Part shown: positions 9,357 through 17,895 of the stretch, in pieces
How the letters are laid out: each line of letters opens with the position of its first letter
Numbering within the stretch: the stretch's first letter is position 1
Assembly: GCF_003732545.1 (NCBI RefSeq)
Contig: NZ_AYKF01000074.1
Span: 1 to 47,282, forward strand
Length of the DNA: 47,282 bases
Direction of reading: 5' to 3'
From: Salinisphaera orenii subsp. halophila YIM 95161
GTDB taxonomy: Bacteria; Pseudomonadota; Gammaproteobacteria; Nevskiales; Salinisphaeraceae
Made by a program: the position numbers and the translations under genes
Notes under the pieces: model-generated
What the model saw: only the letters and a program-made list of their open reading frames with translations
The model's database searches: none
What the model was told of the DNA's origin: nothing

Positions 9357-10319
9357 ATGTCGCTGCTCGAGGAGCTCCGGGGCCAGATGCGCCTGCCCGT
9401 CATCGGTTCGCCGATGTTCATTCTGTCCAACCCGGACCTGGTGATCGCCCAGTGCCGCAGCGGCATCATCGGCGCGTTCCCCGCGCTCAACGCGCGCCCG
9501 GCCGACCAGCTGCCCGTCTGGCTGGAGCGCATCACCACCGAGCTGGCCGCCGCCCGCGAGGCCGATCCGACGGCGAAGATCGCGCCGTTCGCGGTCAACC
9601 AGATCGTGCATTCGTCCAACGACCGGCTGGAGCAGGATATGAAGGTCTGCGCGGATTACCGGGTGCCGATCATGATCACCAGCCTGCGCGCGCCGCACGC
9701 GGCCGTCGAGGTGGCCCACGACTACGGCGGCCGGGTCTTTCACGACGTCATCAGCGTGCGCCACGCGGAGAAGGCGATCGAGGCCGGGGTCGACGGGCTC
9801 ATCGTGGTCTGCGCGGGCGCCGGCGGTCATGCGGGCACGCTCAGCCCGTTCGCGCTGGTCTCGGAGATCCGCCGGTTCTGGGACGGGCCGCTGATCCTGT
9901 CGGGCGCGATCACCCGCGGCGAACACGTGCTCTCGGCCCAGGCGATGGGTGCGGATCTGGCCTACATGGGCACGCGCTTCATCGCCAGCGCGGAGGCCAA
10001 CGCGGCGCCGTCCTACAAGGAGATGGTGACCACTTCGAGTGCGAAGGACATCGTCTACACCAACCTGTTCACGGGCGTGCACGGCAACTATCTGCGCGGC
10101 TCCATCGAGAACGTGGGCCTGGATCCGAACGACCTGCCCGAGTCCGGCAAGGATGCGATGACCTTCGGCTCCGACCGCGACGAGAAGAAAAAGGCGTGGA
10201 AGGACATCTGGGGCGCCGGGCAGGGCGTCGGCAACATCGACGACATCAAGCCGACCGGCGAGATCGTCGATCAGCTCGAGGCGGAATACGAGGGCGCCCG
10301 CGCCCGTCTGTCGCTCTAG
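9357..10319 (+). CDS. Nitronate monooxygenase / 2-nitropropane dioxygenase family FMN enzyme
   Basis: 320 aa. FMN-dependent TIM-barrel enzyme that oxidises alkyl nitronates such as propionate 3-nitronate. Relatives sit in many acyl-CoA gene clusters with unknown substrates. Seen motifs are the N-terminal IGSPMFILSNPDLV, the flavin-binding GAGGHAG at 154-160 with the family histidine at 158, and MGTRFIAS (204-211), which binds the FMN phosphate. The start is supported by AAGGAAAC just upstream. It is divergent from tetR, with about 200 bases between them. No partner gene follows in the next 0.7 kb. Confidence 0.9.
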   Translation: MSLLEELRGQMRLPVIGSPMFILSNPDLVIAQCRSGIIGAFPALNARPADQLPVWLERITTELAAAREADPTAKIAPFAVNQIVHSSNDRLEQDMKVCADYRVPIMITSLRAPHAAVEVAHDYGGRVFHDVISVRHAEKAIEAGVDGLIVVCAGAGGHAGTLSPFALVSEIRRFWDGPLILSGAITRGEHVLSAQAMGADLAYMGTRFIASAEANAAPSYKEMVTTSSAKDIVYTNLFTGVHGNYLRGSIENVGLDPNDLPESGKDAMTFGSDRDEKKKAWKDIWGAGQGVGNIDDIKPTGEIVDQLEAEYEGARARLSL

Positions 10320-11033
10320 AGGCGCCGGCGGGTACGGGGTCGCCTTAGACGCGATCCGTGCCGGCCCGCGTCGAGCGCCGCGGGCCTCGGCCGGCCCTCC
10401 ATCGGCGCAGGGCGGTCTTGGCCGCGCCCGCGTGACAAGACCCGGCGCGGAGAACGTCAGGCGTGATCCGTGTCGCCCCGGCGGCCTTCGCCGCTGCCGC
10501 GGCGAAGGCCGGGCCGAGCGCAGTGCTGTAGTCGCCCCGCGCCGCAAACCTCCGGGCGCGCGGCTGTTCGTGGCGGCGGCAGTCGTTGCACGCCGTGTGT
10601 GCCAGCGCGAGCCCGCCGGCACGCCGAAGCGCGCCGACGGTGACCGGCCCAAGGCGTCCTTCGATGCCGGTGCGGCGCTGGTGTCGCCCTGGAACTGGCC
10701 CGGTCGATGCCGGACTCATGCCGCGTTTCGTCCGGGGCGTCGGCGCGCGGGCGACCGGGCCCGTGACGATCTGCGCCTTGGCCGCTCCAGCCGGCCCGTT
10801 TTGCCGTGGCCGTTCGGCCTGTCATGAGCGCCTTGAGCCAGAGTCCAATGTCCGGCTCCGTAGCACTGCCCATATACCGGCGCGCCGCCCTCGGTTTTCA
10901 TGCCTGCACACGACACGCCGCGGTGGCCGAGCCGCCGCGGCCGAACCACTCGCGGTGCGTCGCTCGGGCGCATCCGCTGCCACGGCACTGCCGAGAACGC
11001 CGGTGGCGTGGCGGCCCATCCAACGGAGTCATC
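10320..11033. other. 0.7 kb stretch with no recognisable gene
   Basis: Open frames exist on both strands (for example 10432-10827 plus and 10345-10719 minus), but they are arginine/proline/alanine-rich translations typical of shadow frames in GC-rich DNA. None resembles a family I know, and none has a good ribosome site. The segment could hold the promoter of the downstream copper protein and possibly gene remnants. No clear terminator, repeat or RNA structure was found. Confidence 0.5.
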
Positions 11034-11432
11034 ATGCAAATCGAAACCATGCACAAGACGCATCCGAAACCGGTGTCCTTCCAGGACCAGCTCGCCGACT
11101 GCCTGTCGGCCTGCCTCGAGTGCGCGCATACCTGCGCCAGCTGCGCCGACGCCTGCCTCGCCGAGGACAGCGTGGCCGATCTGCGCGGCTGCATCCGCAC
11201 CGATCTGGACTGTGCCGACATCTGCACCGCCACCGCCCGCGTGCTGTCGCGCCAGACCGCGTTCGGCGAGTCGCCCGCGGCCACGCAGGTCAAGGCCTGC
11301 CGCGACGCCTGTCAGAAGTGCGCGTCGCACTGCGAGGCGCATCGGAGTCATCACGCGCACTGTGCGCACTGCGCCGATGCCTGCAACGCCTGCGCGGCGG
11401 CCTGCGACCGGCTGCTCGGCGTGATCGACTGA
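11034..11432 (+). CDS. Four-helix-bundle copper-storage protein, Csp3-like
   Basis: 132 aa with 18 cysteines, nearly all in CxxxC or CxxC spacing along predicted helices (DCLSACLECAHTCASCADAC; ACRDACQKCASHC; CAHCADACNACAAAC). In the Csp family the cysteines point into the core of a four-helix bundle and bind many Cu(I) ions. No Tat or Sec signal is present, which matches the cytosolic Csp3 type rather than exported Csp1. The ATG at 11034 is preceded by GGAG. The frame extends upstream, but that part is unlike the family. A strong terminator follows 52 bases after the stop, so it is probably a single-gene unit. Confidence 0.9.
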   Translation: MQIETMHKTHPKPVSFQDQLADCLSACLECAHTCASCADACLAEDSVADLRGCIRTDLDCADICTATARVLSRQTAFGESPAATQVKACRDACQKCASHCEAHRSHHAHCAHCADACNACAAACDRLLGVID

Positions 11433-11483
11433 TCGACCGCTTCGCTGCCTGCGGCGGTCCGGCATCGGGCCGCCGAGCGACAG

Positions 11484-11514
11484 GGCCCCTGCGTGATCGC
11501 GCAGGGGCCTTTTT
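11484..11514 (+). terminator. Rho-independent terminator after the copper protein
   Basis: A perfect 10-bp stem (GGCCCCTGCG at 11484-11493 and CGCAGGGGCC at 11500-11509) with a 6-base loop is followed by TTTTTC. It lies between the convergent copper-protein gene and the enoyl-CoA hydratase gene. Confidence 0.92.
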
Positions 11515-11544
11515 CGTGCGCGTCGTTGCCGTGGCTGTCTCGGT

Positions 11545-12327
11545 TCAGCCCTTGCGCTTGAGGAAGCGGTTCATGATCTCGCGGACTTCATCGGAAATCA
11601 GCCGCTCGCCGAAGACTTTCGCCTCGCGGTCGATCTGACCGTCGACGTCGTCGCTGCCCAGCCCCGCGCGCATGAGCTGCTTGGTCAGGCGCACGGCTTC
11701 CGGCGGCTTGGCGGCGAGCCGCTCGGCGAGCGCCGTGGCGTGCTCGCCGAGCTCGATCGCCGGCACGCGGTAGGCGATCAGGCCCATGCGCTCGGCCTCG
11801 GCGGCGTCGAGGGTGTCGCCGGCCAGCAGCAGGCGCGCGGCGTTCTGTCGACCCACGAGCTGGGGCAACAGCAGGCTGGAGGCGGCCTCGGGCACCAGCG
11901 CCAGGTCGATGAAGGCGGTATAGAAGCGAGCACCGTCGGCGGCGACGACCAGGTCGGCGTGCAGCAGCAGGGTCGTGCCGATGCCGGTCGCCTGGCCCTG
12001 GACGGCGACCACGACCGGCTTGTCCAGCGCGCGCAGCGCCTTGATGAAGGCCAGCGCCGGACCGGCCGCGCCGTCCTCGCGTTCGTGCGGGTCGACGTTG
12101 GCGAAGTCCGCGATGTCGTTGCCGGCGCAGAACATCTCGCCTTCACCGGCGATGAGCACCGCGCGGACGTCGTCGCTGTCCGCGGCGTGATCCATGCACC
12201 GGCGCAGATCGGTGTACATCGCCCGGGTCAGGGCGTTGCGCTTGTCGGCGCGGTCCAGGGACACGTGCAGGACCTGAGACTCGGTCCGGGCGCGGATGTG
12301 GCCGCTTTCGAGTTCGGGTTCGGACAT
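11545..12327 (-). CDS. Enoyl-CoA hydratase/isomerase family protein
   Basis: 260 aa crotonase-fold protein. The first oxyanion-hole segment is FCAGNDI (66-72) and the second lies around ATGIG (113-117). Glu147 in LVPEAAS is the usual single acidic catalytic residue. The glutamate of classical hydratases in the GGG(C/M)E position is replaced here by GIGTTL, so an isomerase-type or variant hydratase activity is as likely as trans-2-enoyl-CoA hydration. It is the last gene of the minus-strand block, 20 bases after the MaoC gene and probably co-transcribed with it. Confidence 0.9.
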   Translation of the reverse strand: MSEPELESGHIRARTESQVLHVSLDRADKRNALTRAMYTDLRRCMDHAADSDDVRAVLIAGEGEMFCAGNDIADFANVDPHEREDGAAGPALAFIKALRALDKPVVVAVQGQATGIGTTLLLHADLVVAADGARFYTAFIDLALVPEAASSLLLPQLVGRQNAARLLLAGDTLDAAEAERMGLIAYRVPAIELGEHATALAERLAAKPPEAVRLTKQLMRAGLGSDDVDGQIDREAKVFGERLISDEVREIMNRFLKRKG

Positions 12328-12347
12328 GGTGATGCGGGCCTCGACGG

Positions 12348-12806
12348 TCAGAGAATGTAGAGCAGCAGACTTTCGGCGATACAGGCGGGCTTGTCACTGC
12401 CTTCGAGCTCGATGGTGACCTCGTTGCAGATCATGTAGCGGCCCTCGCCGCGTTCGTCCACGGATTTCAGCCGCACGCGCGCCCGCACCCGGTCGCCCAC
12501 CGGCACCGGCGCCATGAAGCGCACCTTGTTCAGGCCGTAGTTCACGCGCGTGGACACGCCCTCGACGCGGTAGATGTCGTTGACCAGCGGCGGCAGCAGC
12601 GACAGCGTGAGAAAACCGTGCGCGATGGGCCCGCCGAAGGGCGACTCGCGTTTCGCGCGCTCGACGTCGACGTGGATCCACTGGTGGTCGTCGGTGGCGT
12701 CAGCGAAACCGTCGACGCGCTGCTGGTCGATGGTCAGCCAGTCGCTGGCGCCGATCTCTTCGCCGGCAAGCGCCTGCAGTTGTTCGATGTTGTCCAGGGT
12801 TCGCAT
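12348..12806 (-). CDS. MaoC-like (R)-specific enoyl-CoA hydratase
   Basis: 152 aa single hot-dog domain. The start is the ATG at 12806 with a strong AGAGGAGA ribosome site; the open frame continues upstream only as read-through. The (R)-hydratase catalytic pair is seen as Asp40 and His45 in DDHQWIHVD, followed by [13 protein letters not shown] typical of this group. It would hydrate trans-2-enoyl-CoA to (R)-3-hydroxyacyl-CoA. A hairpin with a T-run separates it from etfA upstream, so it may be transcribed partly on its own, together with the downstream hydratase/isomerase gene. Confidence 0.92.
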   Translation of the reverse strand: MRTLDNIEQLQALAGEEIGASDWLTIDQQRVDGFADATDDHQWIHVDVERAKRESPFGGPIAHGFLTLSLLPPLVNDIYRVEGVSTRVNYGLNKVRFMAPVPVGDRVRARVRLKSVDERGEGRYMICNEVTIELEGSDKPACIAESLLLYIL

Positions 12807-12862
12807 TGGATTCTCCTCTTTTTTCAGTTCGTTCCGGCGCCCGTCAGGCGGCCGTCGGGCAT

Positions 12863-12916
12863 AAAAAAGCCGGCTGCAGCGCGCCGCGGCCGGACCGCTG
12901 CGCGCCGCCAGCCGGC
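12863..12916 (-). terminator. Probable terminator/attenuator after etfA
   Basis: Read on the minus strand, an inverted repeat GCCGGCTG...CAGCCGGC encloses a shorter nested stem and is followed immediately by TTTTTT. It lies between etfA and the maoC gene on the same strand, so it could end or attenuate the etf transcript. The 32-base loop makes this less certain than a simple hairpin. Confidence 0.55.
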
Positions 12917-12939
12917 GGCTCGTGGCCGGGCGGCCATCG

Positions 12940-13890
12940 TCAGCCGATCTTTTCTTCCAGTTCCGGGATGATCTTGAACAGATCGCCCACGAGGCCGATG
13001 TCGGCAACCTCGAAGATGGGCGCCTCCTCGTCCTTGTTGATCGCCACGATGGTCTGGGCGTCCTTGATCCCGGCCAGATGCTGGATCGCGCCGGAGATGC
13101 CGAAGCACATGTAGAGTTCCGGCGAGATGATCTTGCCGGTCTGGCCGACCTGCATGTCGTTGGGCACGTAGCCGGCGTCGACGGCCGCACGGGATGCGCC
13201 CACGGCGGCGCCGATCTTGTCGGCCAGGTCGTAGATGACCTTGAAGTTCTCCTCGCTGCCGACACCGCGGCCGCCCGAGATGACCTTGGGTGCGGTCTGC
13301 AGGTCCGGCCGATCGCTGGAGGCCTGCTCCAGATTCACGAAACGGGTGTGGCCCGGCAGCTCCGCGTCCAGCGACAGCGTCTCGATCTCGGCGCTGTTGC
13401 CGCCCGGCGCGGCCGGGTAGGAGGCGCAGCGCACCGAGGCGACCAGCACCTGATCCGTGGGGGCGCCGACCGTGATCACGGCGTTGCCGGCATAGATGGG
13501 CCGGTCGAACTCGTGCGCCGAATGCACGCTCATGATGTCGGTGACCATGGCCACGCCGAGCTTGGCGGCCACGCGCGGCATCAAGTCCTTGCCGAAGGTC
13601 GTGTTCGGCCCGAGCACGTGGCTGTATTCGCCCTGCTGGGCGGCGGCCACGATCTGCGGCGTCAGCAGGGCGGCCATCGGATGCGCGTTGGCGGCGTTGT
13701 CGGCCTGCAGCACCCGGGACACGCCCTCGATCTGCGCGGCCTCCGCCGCTACGCTCGCGCCGTCCTCGGCGAGCACCAGCACGTCGATGCCGGTGGGCGA
13801 CATCTGCTGCGCACAGGCCACCGCGCGGGCGGTGGACTCGTTGAGCGAACCGTCCAGATGGTCGGCGATGATCAGAATCTTGTTGCTCAT
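12940..13890 (-). CDS. etfA: Electron transfer flavoprotein alpha subunit
   Basis: 316 aa, the normal size. It binds FAD and accepts electrons from acyl-CoA dehydrogenases. The FAD-binding C-terminal half is well conserved: [12 protein letters not shown], then [34 protein letters not shown] and a final [21 protein letters not shown]. The start overlaps the etfB stop by 4 bases (ATGA), so it is translationally coupled. With etfB and ETF-QO in the same block and five acyl-CoA dehydrogenases elsewhere in the window, it supplies the electron outlet for beta-oxidation. Confidence 0.97.
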   Translation of the reverse strand: MSNKILIIADHLDGSLNESTARAVACAQQMSPTGIDVLVLAEDGASVAAEAAQIEGVSRVLQADNAANAHPMAALLTPQIVAAAQQGEYSHVLGPNTTFGKDLMPRVAAKLGVAMVTDIMSVHSAHEFDRPIYAGNAVITVGAPTDQVLVASVRCASYPAAPGGNSAEIETLSLDAELPGHTRFVNLEQASSDRPDLQTAPKVISGGRGVGSEENFKVIYDLADKIGAAVGASRAAVDAGYVPNDMQVGQTGKIISPELYMCFGISGAIQHLAGIKDAQTIVAINKDEEAPIFEVADIGLVGDLFKIIPELEEKIG

Positions 13891-14633
13891 ACCAGGCCCT
13901 TTTCCTTGAGTTTGGCGACCAGCTCGTCGACGGACTCGACCCGTACGCCCGCCTCGCGCGTGGGCGGCGGGGTGGTCTTGAGCGTCTCCAGCCGGGCGGC
14001 GGCTTCCACGCCGAGATCATCCAGGCTCATGTCCTCGATGGGCTTCTTCTTCGCCTTCATGATGTCCGGCAGCTTGAGATAGCGCGGCTCGTTCAGGCGC
14101 AGATCGGCGGTGATCACGGCCGGCAGGTCGACCTCGAGCGTCTCCAGGCCGGCGTCGATCTCGCGCGTGACCTTGGCGGTCTCGCCGGACAGCTCGATCT
14201 CGGAGGCAAACGTCGCCTGCGGCCATTCCAGCAGCGCCGAGGTCATCTGGCCGGTCTGGTTGGAGTCGTCGTCGATCGCCTGCTTGCCCATCATGAAGAC
14301 CTTGGGCTCTTCCTTCTGAGCGATGGCCTCGAACACCCGTGCGGCGGTCAGCGGCTGGACCGGCTCGTCGGTCTTGATGTGGATGGCGCGATCGCAGCCG
14401 AAGGCCAGCGCGCTGCGCAGCTGTTCCTTGGCCGCGTCCGGGCCAATGGTCACCGCGACCACTTCCTCGGCGGTGCCGGCTTCCTTCCAGCGCATCGCCT
14501 GTTCGACGGCGATCTCGTCGAAGGGGTTCATGCTGTGCTTGACGCCGTTCTCGACCACGCCCGAGCCGTCGGGCTTGATCTGGATGCGCACGTTGTAATC
14601 GATCGCGCGCTTGACGCTCACCAGTACTTTCAT
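13887..14633 (-). CDS. etfB: Electron transfer flavoprotein beta subunit
   Basis: 248 aa, typical length. It forms the ETF heterodimer with EtfA and binds AMP. Family features seen are the N-terminus KVLVSVKRAIDYNVRI, the NPFDEIAVEQAMRWKE segment, and the recognition-loop region LNEPRYLKLPDIMKAKKKP, which in other ETFs docks on dehydrogenases. A purine-rich AAGGACG precedes the ATG. It is 45 bases downstream of ETF-QO and overlaps etfA by 4 bases. Confidence 0.97.
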   Translation of the reverse strand: MKVLVSVKRAIDYNVRIQIKPDGSGVVENGVKHSMNPFDEIAVEQAMRWKEAGTAEEVVAVTIGPDAAKEQLRSALAFGCDRAIHIKTDEPVQPLTAARVFEAIAQKEEPKVFMMGKQAIDDDSNQTGQMTSALLEWPQATFASEIELSGETAKVTREIDAGLETLEVDLPAVITADLRLNEPRYLKLPDIMKAKKKPIEDMSLDDLGVEAAARLETLKTTPPPTREAGVRVESVDELVAKLKEKGLV

Positions 14634-14678
14634 GTGTCGTCCTTTTTGTCGCTGTTTCTCAAAGACATTCGATCGCGG

Positions 14679-16328
14679 CTACATCGCCGAATACTTGGGC
14701 CCGCCGCCGCCCTCCGGCGGCACCCAGGTGATGTTCTGTGCCGGATCCTTGATGTCGCAGGTCTTGCAGTGCACGCAGTTCGCGAAGTTGATCTGGAAAC
14801 GCGGGTTGCCGTCGCCGTCCTCGACCACCTCGTAGACGCCGGCCGGGCAGTAGCGCTGCGCAGGCTCGGCGTATTTGGGCAGATTGTGCTCGATCGGGAT
14901 CGACGGGTCGGTCAGCTTCAGATGGCAGGGCTGATCCTCTTCGTGGCCCGTGTTGGACAGATGCACGGACGACAGGATGTCGAACGACAGCTTGCCGTCG
15001 GGCCGCGGGTAGTCGATCTGCTCGCACTCCTCGGCCGGCTTGGTCGCCGCGTGGTCCGGCGTGGTGTCGTGCATGTTCCAGGGCGCTTTGCCCTTGAACC
15101 AGTTCTGCTCGATGTAGTTGAGCGCGCCGCCCTTGAAGGTGCCGAACTTGTGCAGCGAGGCGCCGAAGTTGCGGCTGGCGTAAAGCTCCTCGTAGGCCCA
15201 GCTGTTTTTGAAAGCGTCCGTGTAGCCGGTCAGTTCGTCGCCGCCTTCGCCGCCACCGGCCAGCGCCTCGGCCGCGGCCTCGGCGGCGAGCATGCCCGAC
15301 TTCATGGCGGTGTGGTTGCCCTTGATCTTGGCGAAGTTGAGCGTGCCGGCGTCGCAGCCGATGAGTGCGGCCCCCGGCAGCGTCATCTTCGGCAGCGAGT
15401 TCAGCCCGCCCTTGGTGATCGCGCGCGAGCCGTAGGACACGCGCTTGCCACCCTCGAGATACCTGGCGATCTCGGTGTGGTGCTTGAAGCGCTGGAATTC
15501 CTTGAACGGCGACAGATAGGGGTTTTCGTAGTTCAGGTCCACGATCAGCCCGACGGCGACCATGTTGTCTTCCAAATGATAGAGGAAGGAGCCGCCGCTG
15601 CCGGACGTATTCAGCGGCCAGCCGGCACCGTGGATCACCAGGCCGGGCTCGTGCTTGTCGGGGTCGATCTCCCAGATTTCCTTGAGGCCGATCCCGTAGT
15701 GCTGCGGATCGACGTCGGCGTCGAGGCCGAATTCGCGGATCAGACGCTTGCCGATATGGCCGCGGCAGCCTTCGCCGAACAGCGTGTACTTGGCGCGCAG
15801 CTCCATGCCGGGCACGTGCCCGTCCTTGGGCTCGCCGTTCTTGTCCACGCCCATTTCGCCGGTGACGATGCCCTTGACCACGCCGTCCTCGACGATCGCG
15901 TCCTGGGCGGCGAAGCCGGGATAGATCTCGACGCCGAGTTCTTCGGCCTGTTCGGCGAGCCAACGGCCGAGCTGGCCCAGCGAGATGATGTAGTTGCCGT
16001 CGTTGTGCATCGGCGCCGGCACGAACGCATTGGGCATCTTCTTCGACTTGGTCTCGCCGGTGAAGAAATACACTTCATCGCGCGTGACCGGTACGTTCAG
16101 CGGCGCGCCTTTTTCTTTCCAGTCGGGGAAGAGCTCGTCGAGTGCGCGCGGCTCGAACACCGCGCCGGACAGCAGATGGGCGCCGACCTCCGAGCCCTTT
16201 TCGACGATGCAGACCTCGAGATCGGGACTTTTCTGCTTCAGTCGGCAGGCTGCGGACAGCCCGGCCGGTCCCGCGCCGACGATCAGCACGTCGTACTCCA
16301 TCACGTCACGTTCGATTTCTTCAGTCAT
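14679..16328 (-). CDS. Electron transfer flavoprotein-ubiquinone oxidoreductase
   Basis: 549 aa, the full length for ETF-QO. It is a monotopic inner-membrane enzyme that passes electrons from reduced ETF to ubiquinone through FAD and one [4Fe-4S] cluster. The FAD motif is VLIVGAGPAGLSAACRL near residues 14-30. Cluster ligands are Cys494 and the C-terminal CVHCKTC (Cys518, 521, 524). It heads the etf block, followed by etfB and etfA. It may belong to one transcript starting at the SDR gene 183 bases upstream or have its own promoter in that gap. Confidence 0.97.
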   Translation of the reverse strand: MTEEIERDVMEYDVLIVGAGPAGLSAACRLKQKSPDLEVCIVEKGSEVGAHLLSGAVFEPRALDELFPDWKEKGAPLNVPVTRDEVYFFTGETKSKKMPNAFVPAPMHNDGNYIISLGQLGRWLAEQAEELGVEIYPGFAAQDAIVEDGVVKGIVTGEMGVDKNGEPKDGHVPGMELRAKYTLFGEGCRGHIGKRLIREFGLDADVDPQHYGIGLKEIWEIDPDKHEPGLVIHGAGWPLNTSGSGGSFLYHLEDNMVAVGLIVDLNYENPYLSPFKEFQRFKHHTEIARYLEGGKRVSYGSRAITKGGLNSLPKMTLPGAALIGCDAGTLNFAKIKGNHTAMKSGMLAAEAAAEALAGGGEGGDELTGYTDAFKNSWAYEELYASRNFGASLHKFGTFKGGALNYIEQNWFKGKAPWNMHDTTPDHAATKPAEECEQIDYPRPDGKLSFDILSSVHLSNTGHEEDQPCHLKLTDPSIPIEHNLPKYAEPAQRYCPAGVYEVVEDGDGNPRFQINFANCVHCKTCDIKDPAQNITWVPPEGGGGPKYSAM

Positions 16329-16511
16329 GCGTTCTCGCTATTGGCTGCCGCGCGGTCTCGCGACGGGCGCCCCGGCTTCCGGCCGCCGGAGCCGCCGCGG
16401 ACGAGACGCGAGAGGTTGCGCAATGATGGCAGCGATGGGCTCAAAACTCCATTTGCGACAGGACCCGTATCGACGACCGGGCCGTTTGTGATGCGGGCGC
16501 GCATCGGTCGG

Positions 16512-17297
16512 CTAGAACTTCATGCCGGGCATGTTCAGCGACGCCGTGTTGCCGCCGTCCACGGCGATCGCCTGGCCGGTCATGAAGCTGGCGTCGTCGC
16601 TGGCCAGGAAGGTGATGACGGCGGCGATCTCCTCCGGCCGTCCGTAGCGCCGCAGCTCGCAGCGCGAGCCCAGCTTGTGGGTCTTGTCATGGGCTTCGGC
16701 GTAGTCGAAGACCGGCTGGGTCATGCCGGTCTTGACCAGGCCGGGGCAGACCGCGTTGACGCGGATGCCGTGCTCGCCCAGATCGCATGCCGTGGTCTGG
16801 GTCAGGCTGATGATGCCGGCCTTGGAGGCGCTGTAGGCGTTGCCGCCGGCGCCGGATCGCAGGCCCGCCACCGAGGCGGTGTTCACGATCGCCCCCGCTT
16901 CGCGCGTGCGCATGTGGCGGGCGGCGGCACGGGTGCAGTGCAGCGTGCCGAACAGGTTGACGTCGATCACCTGGCGCCAGGTGTCGGTCTCGTTGGCGTC
17001 GACCGCGGAATAGTCGCGGCCGGAGATACCGGCGTTGTTGCAGAGCACGTCGATGCCGCCGTGGCGCTCGGCGATGTCGTCGATCAGGGCGGTCGCGGCG
17101 GTCTCGTCACAGACGTCCAGCACGCGGGTCTCGACGTCGCCCGCATCGAGCGCATCGCCGATCCGTTCCAGGGCCTCGGCGTCGCGGTCGACCGCGATCA
17201 CCCGGGCGCCTTCGGCGGCGAACCGCTGCACACAGGCACGGCCGATGCCGCTGGCGGCACCGGTGATCAGCACAACGCGTTGATCGAATCGTTTCAT
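16512..17297 (-). CDS. Short-chain dehydrogenase/reductase (classical SDR)
   Basis: 261 aa from the ATG at 17297; an in-frame TTG at 17357 gives a longer, unlikely version. The nucleotide-binding TGAASGIG lies at 12-19, NNAG at 87-90, and the catalytic Ser142, Tyr155 and Lys159 (YSASK) are present. Asp at the end of beta-2 (IAVDRD) suggests NAD rather than NADP. In this setting it probably oxidises a 3-hydroxyacyl-CoA or a related alcohol, but the substrate cannot be read from sequence. It is divergent from the acyl-CoA synthetase-liv operon across a 598-base regulatory region. Confidence 0.92.
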   Translation of the reverse strand: MKRFDQRVVLITGAASGIGRACVQRFAAEGARVIAVDRDAEALERIGDALDAGDVETRVLDVCDETAATALIDDIAERHGGIDVLCNNAGISGRDYSAVDANETDTWRQVIDVNLFGTLHCTRAAARHMRTREAGAIVNTASVAGLRSGAGGNAYSASKAGIISLTQTTACDLGEHGIRVNAVCPGLVKTGMTQPVFDYAEAHDKTHKLGSRCELRRYGRPEEIAAVITFLASDDASFMTGQAIAVDGGNTASLNMPGMKF

Positions 17298-17363
17298 GGT
17301 GGGAACAGCGCGCTTGGACGGACTCACGGATTCTACTCCTGCGAATCGAGGCGTCAAATTAAA

Positions 17364-17378
17364 TGAAACTGTGTTTCG
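17364..17378. promoter_or_regulatory. Operator-like palindrome, site 1 (TGAAACTGTGTTTCG)
   Basis: Near-perfect inverted repeat GAAAC-N3-GTTTC, 67 bases upstream of the SDR start. It fits the published PsrA-type pattern (G/C)AAAC-N2-4-GTTT(G/C). It is the best-matching member of a family repeated in this window. Confidence 0.65.
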
Positions 17379-17463
17379 CTTGGTGTAATTCCGTTGGCGG
17401 CCAGACCCGAACGGTCAGGTTGACGCCGTTCAGACGGCGAGGCGGCACCTTCAGGCTCGATAA

Positions 17464-17476
17464 GTATACTGTATAC
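17464..17476. promoter_or_regulatory. GTATAC-T-GTATAC palindromic element, copy 1
   Basis: Two GTATAC half-sites separated by one base in the middle of the divergent intergenic region. The core ACTGTATAC recurs at 30968 and in inverted form at 34508. It is likely an operator for a second regulator. Confidence 0.55.
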
Positions 17477-17748
17477 ATAAATAGGGCGCTGTCCAGCCCG
17501 CGCGCCCACTTGTCATCCTTCGGTCCTGCGATGCAGTCGGCGCAAAGTCGGCTGCCGGGGTCAACGCCCGCGGCGATCCCCGTACGCCATCGGATGCTTT
17601 CGAGACAGCGACTGACGCTGGCCGACTGTCTCCGGTCGGCCCGACGGTGCTGATCTAACGACGATAACGCGCCTGAAACGCTCTTTTGCAAGATGCAGCG
17701 ACTGTTGTCGGTGTGAGTGTCTTGTGCGAGAGACACCGATTCGGGAAG

Positions 17749-17763
17749 TGAAATGCGGTTTCA
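17749..17763. promoter_or_regulatory. Operator-like palindrome, site 2 (TGAAATGCGGTTTCA)
   Basis: Perfect outer arms TGAAA/TTTCA around five bases, 133 bases upstream of the acyl-CoA synthetase start. It is the same motif family as site 1, on the side facing the synthetase-liv operon. Confidence 0.6.
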
Positions 17764-17895
17764 AAATACAGTTGACGCCCGTGGGGTGGCGTGGCAGCTT
17801 TGATCGAAACAAGCATAACCAGCGATGGCGGCCCGGGCACTGCGACCCGATAAAACAACAGCCCGCCCATCGTCGATATGAGGAGGAGAGTCGCG

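Larger units (their letters stand above)
17298..17895. promoter_or_regulatory. Divergent regulatory region between SDR and acyl-CoA synthetase operons
   Basis: 598 bases with no gene. It holds two TGAAA-type palindromes (17364-17378 and 17749-17763) and a GTATAC-T-GTATAC element (17464-17476), listed separately. The sequence around these sites is AT-richer than the flanking genes, as expected for promoters. I could not assign a convincing -35/-10 pair on either strand. Confidence 0.6.

Noticed and set aside
9348-9362. GGAAACAAGATGTCG as an eighth TGAAAC-type site
   Set aside because: It coincides with the ribosome site and start codon of the nitronate monooxygenase, which explains the sequence without an operator.
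14379-17366. 995-codon plus-strand frame across ETF-QO, etfB and the SDR
   Set aside because: It is a shadow of three clearly conserved minus-strand genes and has no recognisable domain.
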